52,893 nt of DNA, from IMG/VR virus record IMGVR_UViG_3300010885_042160, positions 1 to 52,893 of that record. The stretch is one strand, 5' to 3'. Of the stretch, positions 16,055-22,906 are shown piece by piece. Every line of letters starts with the position of its first letter. The first letter of the stretch is position 1. The notes beneath the pieces are model-generated. The model saw nothing but the letters and a program-made list of their open reading frames with translations, had not been told where the DNA came from and did not search any database. The stretch is from a virus. Position numbers and translations under genes: made by a program.

Positions 16055-16510
16055 ATGCCAGCAAATACAAGTCCTATTTTTACAAACGTGCCAGATATAA
16101 CATGGCCTGCTGCTGTAAACGGAACGGTCACAGTTTCAGCAGTAAATACCGGAACAGGAACTACATCTTATGACGGAACCACTAACGCTACATTAGTTTA
16201 TGTTGCTGGATCTAATGGATCATTTATTCAAAAATTGGTATGTGAAGCAGGAGGATCCACTGGAACGGCATCAGTATTAAGAATTCATATTAACAACGGC
16301 ACATCACCCACTAACGCTAGTGCTAATGCATTGTATATGCAATATTCTTTGCCCTTAGTGAATGGCACGGCGGCTGCGGCTACACCTCACATAGAAATTC
16401 CATTAATGTTGCAGCTACCACCAACATATAGAATTTATGTATCTTTAGGATCCACTGCAAATCTTACTCCTGCTGGATGGTTTGTAACTGCTGTTGCTGG
16501 TGATTATTAA
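16055..16510 (+). CDS. Small virion protein, conserved in environmental phages (151 aa)
   Basis: An Ala/Thr/Gly/Asn-rich beta-sandwich-like protein (FTNVPDITWPAAVNGTVTVS...LRIHINNGT...YRIYVSLGS...GWFVTAVAGDY) of a kind I recognise from aquatic phage structural regions, next to fibre genes. No enzyme motif. Likely a capsid or fibre decoration, or a cap on one of the neighbouring fibres. AGG lies in AGGAATTATC just before the ATG. Its TAA overlaps the next ATG as TAATG. Confidence 0.6.
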   Translation: MPANTSPIFTNVPDITWPAAVNGTVTVSAVNTGTGTTSYDGTTNATLVYVAGSNGSFIQKLVCEAGGSTGTASVLRIHINNGTSPTNASANALYMQYSLPLVNGTAAAATPHIEIPLMLQLPPTYRIYVSLGSTANLTPAGWFVTAVAGDY

Positions 16511-17526
16511 TGGCATATCAAAATTACGCTTCTATTGCAAACGCTAATCAACTTACTCAAGTATATGTTGGTGAAGTTTCCACTAGTGCTACAACCTCAT
16601 GGAATTATAATGTTTGGCAAAAGCCTAAAGGCGTAAAATCAGTTATAATTTTAACTCAAGGGGGTGGGGGTGGTGGAGGTGGTGGTGCTTGGGCAGCAAA
16701 TGCAAATACTATTGGAGGTGCTGGCGGAGGCGGAGGAGCTTTGATTAGAACAATAATACCAGCAATTCTATTACCAGATATTTTATACGTTAAACCTGGA
16801 CAGGGTGGAACTGGTGGCGTGGGTAACGGAAATGGAAGCACTGGAACTGCTGCTACAGCGGGAGGAGCAAGTTATGTAACCATAAATGCATTGTCAGCTA
16901 CTGTGCCTACTGCTGTTGATATTGTATGTCTTGCTAACGGTGGAGGTGCAGGAGCAAACGGGAGTATTACAGGTGGAACTCTTGGCGCGGTGAGCACTGG
17001 TTCCACTAGCCCACTAGCTTACTTAGGGTTTGCACTTCCTGTCGCGGGGATAGCTGGTGGCGGAGGTGGAAACGGAGCAGCAGGAACAACAATAACCGCA
17101 ATTGCTAGCACTAGCAATAATATTGCTTGCGGAGGGGCTGGTGGAGGAGGAGCGGGTGCTGCTGCTGGATTTACCGGGGGTGCCATAACTACAGGTGGAA
17201 CTTGGCCTACCGTAACAGCAGGAGCATTAGGAACAAATGCTAATGGAAGCAACGGAGTAGAGGGTATAAATTATGGAATTAATATATTTAATAATATTGA
17301 TATAATAAATAGTAGATATCCTTTATTATTTACTGGTGGTAGTGGGGGAGGTGGATCTGGTAACTCTACAAGCACTTTTAATGGTGGAAATGGTGGTTCT
17401 GGAGGATTAGGGTGCGGAGGTGGGGGAGGAGGATCAAGATCGACTGCCTCTGGAGGAACAACTGGATTTGGTGGAAATGGTGGTGCAGGCGGCCCTGGAT
17501 TTGTCATTATAATTAGTAACTTTTAA
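16510..17526 (+). CDS. Polyglycine-rich adhesin, paralogue 1 (338 aa)
   Basis: After a short N-terminal domain ending WQKPKGVKSVIILTQ come long Gly runs (about residues 53-78) and further Gly-rich blocks at about 105-125, 140-160, 175-235 and 275-330, with a hydrophobic ending FVIIISNF. The PKGVK segment followed by Gly clusters and LLPDILYVKPGQGG is the type of glycine-rich domain seen in phage fibre-tip proteins (for example gp38-like adhesins whose tips form polyglycine-II sandwiches). It is nearly a sibling of the next gene. Inferred role: variable receptor-binding tip. The run of G-rich codons makes this the most G-skewed part of the window. Confidence 0.7.
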   Translation: MAYQNYASIANANQLTQVYVGEVSTSATTSWNYNVWQKPKGVKSVIILTQGGGGGGGGGAWAANANTIGGAGGGGGALIRTIIPAILLPDILYVKPGQGGTGGVGNGNGSTGTAATAGGASYVTINALSATVPTAVDIVCLANGGGAGANGSITGGTLGAVSTGSTSPLAYLGFALPVAGIAGGGGGNGAAGTTITAIASTSNNIACGGAGGGGAGAAAGFTGGAITTGGTWPTVTAGALGTNANGSNGVEGINYGINIFNNIDIINSRYPLLFTGGSGGGGSGNSTSTFNGGNGGSGGLGCGGGGGGSRSTASGGTTGFGGNGGAGGPGFVIIISNF

Positions 17527-17527
17527 A

Positions 17528-18499
17528 ATGGTATTACAAAATTATCAAGGAATCTGCTGCTTTGGGGCCGATAGAACAACTAGAATTTATACTGGATTTC
17601 CTGGGGCAGCAACAATCGCAACTGCATTTTATACTTGGCAAAAACCTAAAGGAGTTAAAAATATATTTATTTTAGCTCTCGGTGGAGGCGGTGGCATCGG
17701 TGGAGGAAATGCGGGGGATAACACTGCTAATAGAATAGGCGGGGGTGGGGGAGGGGCAGGAGCTTTGACTGTAGCAAGTATCCCAGCCGCATTACTCCCA
17801 GATATATTATATGTTCAACCTGGGAATGGCGGTCCTGGCGGCACAGGAAATGGTAACGGGACTAACGGTGCGGCTAGTTATGTATTATTCTATCCAGACA
17901 GTGCATACACTGCAAGCAATAGAGTGGTTCTTGCAAACGGGGGCTCTCTAGGAACCGCTGCGGGTGCCGCTGGAGGTGGTGGTGCTGCATCTACTGGGGC
18001 GACAAGTCCAATATCTTTTTTAGGTATATGTGCATCCTACGCAGGGGGAGGTGGTGCAGCAGGATCAACAGGAGCAGCAGGGGGAAATTCAACTGCTATA
18101 GCCACTGGAGCAGCTTCCCACTGTATGGCATGTGGGGGTGCAGCAGGAGGTGGGAAAAGCACAACAACAGCATTCGCGGGCGGAACTGTGAACACTGGGG
18201 GAATGTGGCAAACTGTATGGGGGAGCATAGCTGGCGGGGCTGCTGGATTGCCAGGAACTAACGGGATAAATTACGGTAATAATTTTATAAATAACTATGA
18301 AAGTATAAGTAATTTTCTTCCTTTAGTATCCTCAGGGGGGTCCGGTGGGGGAGCAGCTACCGCTGGTTCGGCAGGGGCTGGGGCTGACGGAGGCTTTGGT
18401 AGTGGGGGAGGTGGGGGAGGTTCTGGCACTACCGCAATAGGTTCTGGTGCTGGGGGAAGCGGAGGCGCAGGCGTAATAATTATTACATGCGAGTTCTAG
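17528..18499 (+). CDS. Polyglycine-rich adhesin, paralogue 2 (323 aa)
   Basis: Shares its order with the gene before it: WQKPKGVKNIFILALGGGGG, IGGGGGGAGAL, LLPDILYVQPGNGGPGGTGN, and a C-terminal Gly-rich block ending VIIITCEF. Between shared blocks the sequences differ, with more Ala and Ser here, as expected for duplicated receptor-binding tips that have diverged. It is preceded by one base after the stop of its sibling, and its last four bases overlap the stop of the minus-strand gene at 18496. No chaperone gene of the gp38/Tfa type follows it. Confidence 0.7.
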   Translation: MVLQNYQGICCFGADRTTRIYTGFPGAATIATAFYTWQKPKGVKNIFILALGGGGGIGGGNAGDNTANRIGGGGGGAGALTVASIPAALLPDILYVQPGNGGPGGTGNGNGTNGAASYVLFYPDSAYTASNRVVLANGGSLGTAAGAAGGGGAASTGATSPISFLGICASYAGGGGAAGSTGAAGGNSTAIATGAASHCMACGGAAGGGKSTTTAFAGGTVNTGGMWQTVWGSIAGGAAGLPGTNGINYGNNFINNYESISNFLPLVSSGGSGGGAATAGSAGAGADGGFGSGGGGGGSGTTAIGSGAGGSGGAGVIIITCEF

Positions 18500-18717
18500 A
18501 GCATATCCCCACGTTTCATACTAGCCAACAACCTAATCGTAACATTATCCCGAAGCATGTGGACTTCTTGAAATACGTTAGTTAGCGTATCATAAGTATC
18601 CTTGCTAATCTTGGTATCCTTAATACTGTTAATCTGTGCAGCTAATGCTTCAAGCTTCATCTTCTGTGATTCAGTAAAGTTGTAAAGGCTGTCTAATACG
18701 TCTTCGGCTCTCTTCAT
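18496..18717 (-). CDS. Small helical protein beside the helicase, position of uvsW.1 (73 aa)
   Basis: An almost entirely helical, charged protein (MKRAEDVLDSLYNFTESQKM...) with start overlapping the helicase stop as ATGA. T4 has a small uvsW.1 gene of similar size directly after uvsW; position and length agree, but I cannot confirm homology from sequence alone. It probably works with the helicase. Its stop region overlaps the end of the adhesin gene on the other strand by four bases. Confidence 0.55.
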   Translation of the reverse strand: MKRAEDVLDSLYNFTESQKMKLEALAAQINSIKDTKISKDTYDTLTNVFQEVHMLRDNVTIRLLASMKRGDML

Positions 18718-20087
18718 AGTTTTATCCGAGAGACTTCATGTCCCTCGTCCTCATAGTGTCTAATTCTGGCTTTTGAATGCTCCCTCAAGTAAGGGATGTG
18801 ATCAAAGAAATCATATACCATCACAGAGGTTTTTCCAACAGATTTTCTCATTCCTCTGCCTAGACCCTGTAAAGTTGGGATCTTATCTTTCAAACCTCTA
18901 GCGTTAACTAGGTGGGTGATCTCTTCAATGTTAATGCCAGTCTGCAATACTTTAGTTCCGATTAGGAAGGCTGCACTATCACATTCAAGGAAATCTTTAA
19001 TCGCCTGCTTACGTTCGTGAATGGTATTGATGCCTTCTAGCGTGAATGAATTAGGTATGGCATTCCTCAGCGTCTGAAGATGCTCAAGATTCTTGACGAG
19101 AATACAAACTTTAGCTTCTGGATTGGCTTCAGCAATCTTTGCAGCCAAACTGAAAATGATTCCGTTTCTCTTTTCGGAGGTGATAATAAACTTCTCGTAG
19201 ATAGTAGCGTAATCGCTGTCCAAATCCTGCTCTGATATCTCATCCTCATACTCCAACATCTGTATTATGGGCTTCGCCAGCTTGTCCTCAGCGATTAGCT
19301 CCTGAGTTGATTTAGTCTCTATGACGTCACCAAAGGCCCCTACAAGCGTCAATTCCCCGATCCGGTCATCTGGCATGGTGGCTGTGAATCCGAAGCGGTA
19401 GCGGGCATTGGGGAAGCTCTGGATGGCTGCAACGGTCATCTCCCCCCGGCAGAACTTGTGAACTTCGTCTACCATCAACACTTCTGATTGGTTTAGATGA
19501 CTGTCTAGGATCTTATCAATACTCTGCACAGTTGAGAGCATGATACGCCCATCTTTGAAGTCTCCACCTAAGTTTATTCCAACATCCTTGAATCCGCACT
19601 TGCGCGTGAGGTATTCATATGTCTGAGTTAGAATGCTTCTCTCATCAAACAGGATTGTAATCTTAGCCTTTGGGAAAGCAGTTAGGGTTGCTGCCATAAT
19701 TAAAGTTTTACCTGATCCCGTAGGTGACTTGATTATGGCTCTCTCAGCGACCAGTGCGTTGCTGATAGCTTCTTGCTGATAATCATGGAGCTTGAACTCC
19801 TTGATATTGCGTTTGAAAATTAGCTTAGGACCATCTCCATGCTCTCTAATGACTTCTGGGGTGCATCCGACTTGATTTAAGTCCCGTAGGATGTTTGCCA
19901 GCATCCCCGTCTTGAACTTTCCAGCAGCCGATACGAACCGCTTCTTCCCGTCCCAGTGCCCCCTCTTGTAGGTGGGCGTGTATTGGTAGCCATTCACATG
20001 GAACGCCCACTTATCAGATAAAACTTTTATAATATTTGAGTTATCTGTTTCTATTATCGAGTCTATAATGCCTGATCTAATTTTCAT
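18714..20087 (-). CDS. uvsW: UvsW-like superfamily 2 DNA helicase (457 aa)
   Basis: An ATP-dependent DNA helicase acting on branched recombination and replication intermediates. The N-terminal part (about 1-95, YTPTYKRGHWDGKKRF) resembles the small DNA-binding domain of UvsW. Then come the Q-motif-like LHDYQQEAISNAL, Walker A SPTGSGKT (121-128), DEVH (207-210), TAT motif III (235-237) and the C-terminal lobe with VLQTGINIEEI and QGLGRGMRK (motif VI). It is shorter than T4 UvsW (587). Transcribed opposite to its structural-gene neighbours, diverging from the gp26-like gene over a 30-base gap. Confidence 0.88.
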   Translation of the reverse strand: MKIRSGIIDSIIETDNSNIIKVLSDKWAFHVNGYQYTPTYKRGHWDGKKRFVSAAGKFKTGMLANILRDLNQVGCTPEVIREHGDGPKLIFKRNIKEFKLHDYQQEAISNALVAERAIIKSPTGSGKTLIMAATLTAFPKAKITILFDERSILTQTYEYLTRKCGFKDVGINLGGDFKDGRIMLSTVQSIDKILDSHLNQSEVLMVDEVHKFCRGEMTVAAIQSFPNARYRFGFTATMPDDRIGELTLVGAFGDVIETKSTQELIAEDKLAKPIIQMLEYEDEISEQDLDSDYATIYEKFIITSEKRNGIIFSLAAKIAEANPEAKVCILVKNLEHLQTLRNAIPNSFTLEGINTIHERKQAIKDFLECDSAAFLIGTKVLQTGINIEEITHLVNARGLKDKIPTLQGLGRGMRKSVGKTSVMVYDFFDHIPYLREHSKARIRHYEDEGHEVSRIKL

Positions 20088-20117
20088 CCCTACTATAATA
20101 GTTAGTAGGAAACAATT
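20088..20117. promoter_or_regulatory. Divergent start region with inverted repeat and TATAAT
   Basis: The 30-base gap between helicase (minus) and gp26-like gene (plus) holds CCTACTA (20089-20095) and its complement TAGTAGG (20103-20109), 7 bases apart, with TATAAT at 20094-20099 between them. AGGA at 20107-20110 is a well-spaced ribosome site for the plus gene. A dyad straddling a -10-like box suggests a shared control site, though such short spacing leaves no room for normal promoters on both strands inside the gap. Confidence 0.4.
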
Positions 20118-20861
20118 ATGTCAAATTTAGATAAGTTTGCAGATCAAAGAGATTCAAGATTAGAGCAGCTATTTGGGGAAATACCTGCGGAAACGGATGT
20201 CATTGTTAGATTACCATCAGAGGGAAGATTTTATAATAATAAGGCCCCTGAGGTAACCATCACTTCAATTAAATTTGAAGATGAAAAGCAACTGGCTTCT
20301 AGTGCTAAAAATAATTTAAACCCCATTAATTTAATTTTAACTAAATGTGTTAAAGGGGCTGATGTCAACTCGTTATTGCTAATAGACAAGTTATTTTTAC
20401 TATTAAAAATAAGGGAGATATCTTACGGGGCAGAATATCCTGCGGAGGTCATATGCCCTCACTGTCAATCTAAAAGTGAAATTAAAATTAATTTAAGTAA
20501 TCTTTTAGTTAATTATATTCCCCATGATGTAGTAGACCCAAGAGAAATAACCTTACCAAAACTAAATAAAACCGCAAAGGTTAGATTCCCTAGAGTATCA
20601 GACGAGGATTACATCTCATCGTCCGACCAGACCTACACTAATCTCTGGAGATTTGTTACTGAATTAAATGGGATAACTGACCCAGTGTTTGTTTCCAAAG
20701 CAATCCCTAAGATGCACATTATGGATGTTAAATATATAATATCCCAAATAATGCGAACGGATTTAGGTTTAAATCCAAAATTTTTGTTTGATTGTGGATT
20801 CTGCTCCAGGGAAAGCAAGGTGGAGGTCCCAATAAACGAAAATTTTTTTTCAGTGACCTGA
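20118..20861 (+). CDS. gp26-like tail/baseplate protein, short form of a probable -1 frameshift pair
   Basis: The family signature is present: VRLPSEGRFYNN, the ITSIKFEDEKQLAS strand-helix, LILTKCVKG, LLKIREISYGAEYPAE and two zinc-ribbon Cys pairs, C113-x-x-C116 and C226-x-x-C229. This matches the T4 gp26 baseplate family (PF12322 style). In T4, gene 26 is followed by gene 51, whose product acts in hub assembly. Here the next frame contains a 64-codon extension without an ATG near its start, and the overlap carries a slippery run. Short product 247 aa; the frameshifted product would be about 306 aa. By analogy with lambda G/GT, it may chaperone the tape measure. Confidence 0.82.
   Translation: MSNLDKFADQRDSRLEQLFGEIPAETDVIVRLPSEGRFYNNKAPEVTITSIKFEDEKQLASSAKNNLNPINLILTKCVKGADVNSLLLIDKLFLLLKIREISYGAEYPAEVICPHCQSKSEIKINLSNLLVNYIPHDVVDPREITLPKLNKTAKVRFPRVSDEDYISSSDQTYTNLWRFVTELNGITDPVFVSKAIPKMHIMDVKYIISQIMRTDLGLNPKFLFDCGFCSRESKVEVPINENFFSVT
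20840..20849 (+). promoter_or_regulatory. Slippery sequence for -1 ribosomal frameshift (AAATTTTTTT)
   Basis: In the gp26-like frame the codons read GAA AAT TTT TTT TCA. Both A AAT TTT (20840-20846) and T TTT TTT (20843-20849) fit the X XXY YYZ rule for tandem -1 slippage. Slipping leads into the -1 frame, which stays open to TAG at 21035-21037. The zero frame ends ten bases downstream of the run (TGA 20859-20861). No strong downstream hairpin is obvious by eye. Confidence 0.65.
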
Positions 20862-21037
20862 TATCTGAATTAAATTTAGAATCATTACTGCTTGAAGCCT
20901 ACATATTGGTAAGTAAATGTAGTTTTACTTATCAAGACGTTAAACAAATGACCAAACTGGAAAGGGCGGTCTTTTTAAAGTTATATTCCGACGATTTGAA
21001 GGCTCAGAAAGATGCAGTTGAACAACATAAATATTAG
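20846..21037 (+). CDS. -1 frame extension of the gp26-like protein (gp51/GT-like)
   Basis: A continuous -1 frame encodes FFSDLISELNLESLLLEAYI, then a helical TYQDVKQMTKLERAVFLKLY segment and ends QKDAVEQHKY. The frame is open from a TTG at 20792 but has no ATG before an internal Met at 20948, and no convincing ribosome site. Expression by frameshifting from the gp26-like gene is therefore the simplest reading. It lies where T4 places gene 51. In long-tailed phages the frameshifted long form of the tail chaperone is made in small amounts and helps load tape measure with tube protein. Its end overlaps the next gene by 26 bases. Confidence 0.6.
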   Translation, partial: FFSDLISELNLESLLLEAYILVSKCSFTYQDVKQMTKLERAVFLKLYSDDLKAQKDAVEQHKY

Positions 21038-21965
21038 TGACAGGCACAACAGACCTGTGGTCTTATCCAAGGTCGGATTGCAGGCATTTTTTATCTCGGA
21101 TGGTCAATTTATGGACCCTTACGAGATCAGTGCTGTAACTGTATTTTCTAGAAATTCTAATTTATATCCAAGCTCCGTATTGGATTCGGATACTCAGCTT
21201 ATTGATACAGCCAATGTTAGTGGATCTATGTTGATGAATTTCTGCAATTCATCAACATTAACATCAAATAGTTCTTTCAATGTTTCAAACTATGCTGGCA
21301 CTGTGAACACCACAAGTGGCATATTTAGAACTGGTGTTGGCAAGTATGTGGTAGTTTTAGATGGGACTGTAAACTCTGTCGGGGTCATTAACCTGGATGG
21401 AGGAAGCAAAGTAATATCCAATAATGCTTCAGCGACTGGGGATTACATTGACGTTTGGACTATTAAATGGGTTGCTGGCTCGCTACCCCAGACTGTTGTA
21501 AATGAATTCAGCCTTCGCAAGGGAGGGTTTACAGTAATAACTCAACCCTTGATGCTTAAACTAAAGAGCAGATTGGTAAACAGCAAAGTAACATTAGATT
21601 CAAAAATTGATTTGAAGATAGCCACGGATGTTCACGTAGAAAATAGAGATATTGATGATTCAATAAAGAACCTACTGAGAGAAAACGTCATCACCAGTGG
21701 CGCGGTAGAAATTCAAAAAATTAACGAAGCTGCCAATCTACCCTCAAGGGTGACAGTATCGTCATTCTCTGACACATCATCTCTAATCACTGTAACGTCA
21801 GACAATGTTATGGTATTGCCCTGGGACACCACTCAACTGAAAACCCACGCTCAATTAGCCGCAGGCAACTTCGGCTCAATTCAAGGTGTGTATGCTATTC
21901 GGGCTAAGTATAGCGTGTTTGGAGAAACACTTATATCAGACCCGATGTATCTAACGCTGTCATAG
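21012..21965 (+). CDS. Virion structural protein, unknown (317 aa)
   Basis: A beta-rich, Ser/Thr/Asn/Val-rich protein with no enzyme motif (SDRHNRPVVLSKVGLQAFFI, DPYEISAVTVFSRNSNLYPS, and a late YAIRAKYSVFGETLISDPMY strand). Its start codon lies within the frameshift extension, so it is probably translated as part of the same unit. Its position after the gp26-like gene and before the tape measure suggests a tail or hub-proximal part. I cannot map it to a T4 gene. Its last 35 bases overlap the end of the primase gene on the opposite strand. Confidence 0.6.
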   Translation: MQLNNINISDRHNRPVVLSKVGLQAFFISDGQFMDPYEISAVTVFSRNSNLYPSSVLDSDTQLIDTANVSGSMLMNFCNSSTLTSNSSFNVSNYAGTVNTTSGIFRTGVGKYVVVLDGTVNSVGVINLDGGSKVISNNASATGDYIDVWTIKWVAGSLPQTVVNEFSLRKGGFTVITQPLMLKLKSRLVNSKVTLDSKIDLKIATDVHVENRDIDDSIKNLLRENVITSGAVEIQKINEAANLPSRVTVSSFSDTSSLITVTSDNVMVLPWDTTQLKTHAQLAAGNFGSIQGVYAIRAKYSVFGETLISDPMYLTLS

Positions 21966-22905
21966 TATCCCATTCGTTGAGATTAAATACTTGATAATTT
22001 TTACAGGCATAATGGACAGCATCAACATCTTGGCAGTAAGCCTCATTCCAATCCTTGAACCTCTTGGGTGGCAGAGTGTAGTGAATCTTTGGCATGCGGT
22101 TTCTGCGTCTAAAGATCTCAAAGTTACGCAAGCCCTTTAGCCCAGCCGCGTCACTGTCGTAAGCCACTACGATTGGTCCCTTGTAAAACTTGAGTTGTCC
22201 AATCTGCTCCTTAGATACATGGCAGGATATCGTGGTGGTTGCATTGTAGCCAAGAGCCTTAATGGACATTGCATCGAATACGCCTTCACAAATATAGAGG
22301 GGCTCTTCTGATTCATAATTGAATGGATACAGGATTGCGGATGCCTTCACTCCACGGAAGTTCAAATACTTTGGCTCCTGGTCGGCGTATAAGGCCCGTG
22401 CTTGGAAGAAAATGGTGCGACCCTCATGCAGGTAGGGGATGACCAATCGGCCCATGTAGGGGCCCGTATGCGCGTAGTAGAATGGTCCCTGATTGAGGAC
22501 GCCTCTTCGAACCAGGGTCATCGCTGCCAAAGAGTTAAGCTCCACATCAAAGCTGAATGCGTCAACCTTAGAGAAGTTCTTAAACTCGTCTTCAATTAAA
22601 ACTTTAACTGGCTCTTGCTTTGGCTCTTCTTTTTCCTCGGCAAAGAACTCGTCTATTAAAAACTTAGAGTAGGCTTGTTTATACGTCAGGTGCTCCAACT
22701 CTGAGTATAACTGGATGAAGTTACCTTTCTTCTGGGACTTAAAGCACTGCCAAAGTCCGGTGTCTAAATTAATAGACATGTGCCGCTTGGGGTCACGATC
22801 CATAAATATTGAAGGGATGACCATCTCGCGTCCGCCACTTAATATTCTGTATTTACCGTTGAACTTTTCCAGCAGGTAGGCTCTAATGTAATTTGAGGTA
22901 ATCAT
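21931..22905 (-). CDS. DNA primase, Toprim type with degenerate zinc domain (324 aa)
   Basis: It makes RNA primers for lagging-strand synthesis in the gp61/DnaG way. The Toprim fold is clear: ICEGVFDAMS with Glu207 and the VAYDSDAAG motif with Asp250 and Asp252. The N-terminal region (HMSINLDTGLWQCFKSQKKGNFIQ) aligns in pattern with the CHC2 zinc domain (strand, W-x-CF-x-C, K-K-GN-I), but only C54 remains. The usual CPxH pair and the second CxxC Cys are missing, so zinc binding is probably lost. T4 gp61 is 342 aa, so the length is normal. Its ATG shares bases with the ATG of the nuclease gene on the other strand. Confidence 0.82.
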   Translation of the reverse strand: MITSNYIRAYLLEKFNGKYRILSGGREMVIPSIFMDRDPKRHMSINLDTGLWQCFKSQKKGNFIQLYSELEHLTYKQAYSKFLIDEFFAEEKEEPKQEPVKVLIEDEFKNFSKVDAFSFDVELNSLAAMTLVRRGVLNQGPFYYAHTGPYMGRLVIPYLHEGRTIFFQARALYADQEPKYLNFRGVKASAILYPFNYESEEPLYICEGVFDAMSIKALGYNATTTISCHVSKEQIGQLKFYKGPIVVAYDSDAAGLKGLRNFEIFRRRNRMPKIHYTLPPKRFKDWNEAYCQDVDAVHYACKNYQVFNLNEWDTMTALDTSGLI

Positions 22906-22906
22906 G
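22903..22906. other. Divergent start codons overlapping in CATG
   Basis: CATG supplies CAT (22903-22905, the primase start on the minus strand) and ATG (22904-22906, the nuclease start on the plus strand). The nuclease ribosome site GAGG (22894-22897) lies inside primase codons. Any promoter for either gene must lie in the other gene. Confidence 0.8.

Noticed and set aside
16656-18228. Proline-rich minus-strand open frames over the polyglycine genes
   Set aside because: Simple reverse complements of glycine codons; no ribosome site.
8330-18499. Diversity-generating retroelement acting on the fibre genes
   Set aside because: No reverse transcriptase and no template/variable repeat pair with adenine-specific differences is visible in the window.
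20792-20842. Independent TTG start for the -1 frame ORF
   Set aside because: There is no ribosome site before the TTG, and the peptide upstream of the slippery run (Gly/Lys-rich) looks like a shadow of the gp26-like frame.
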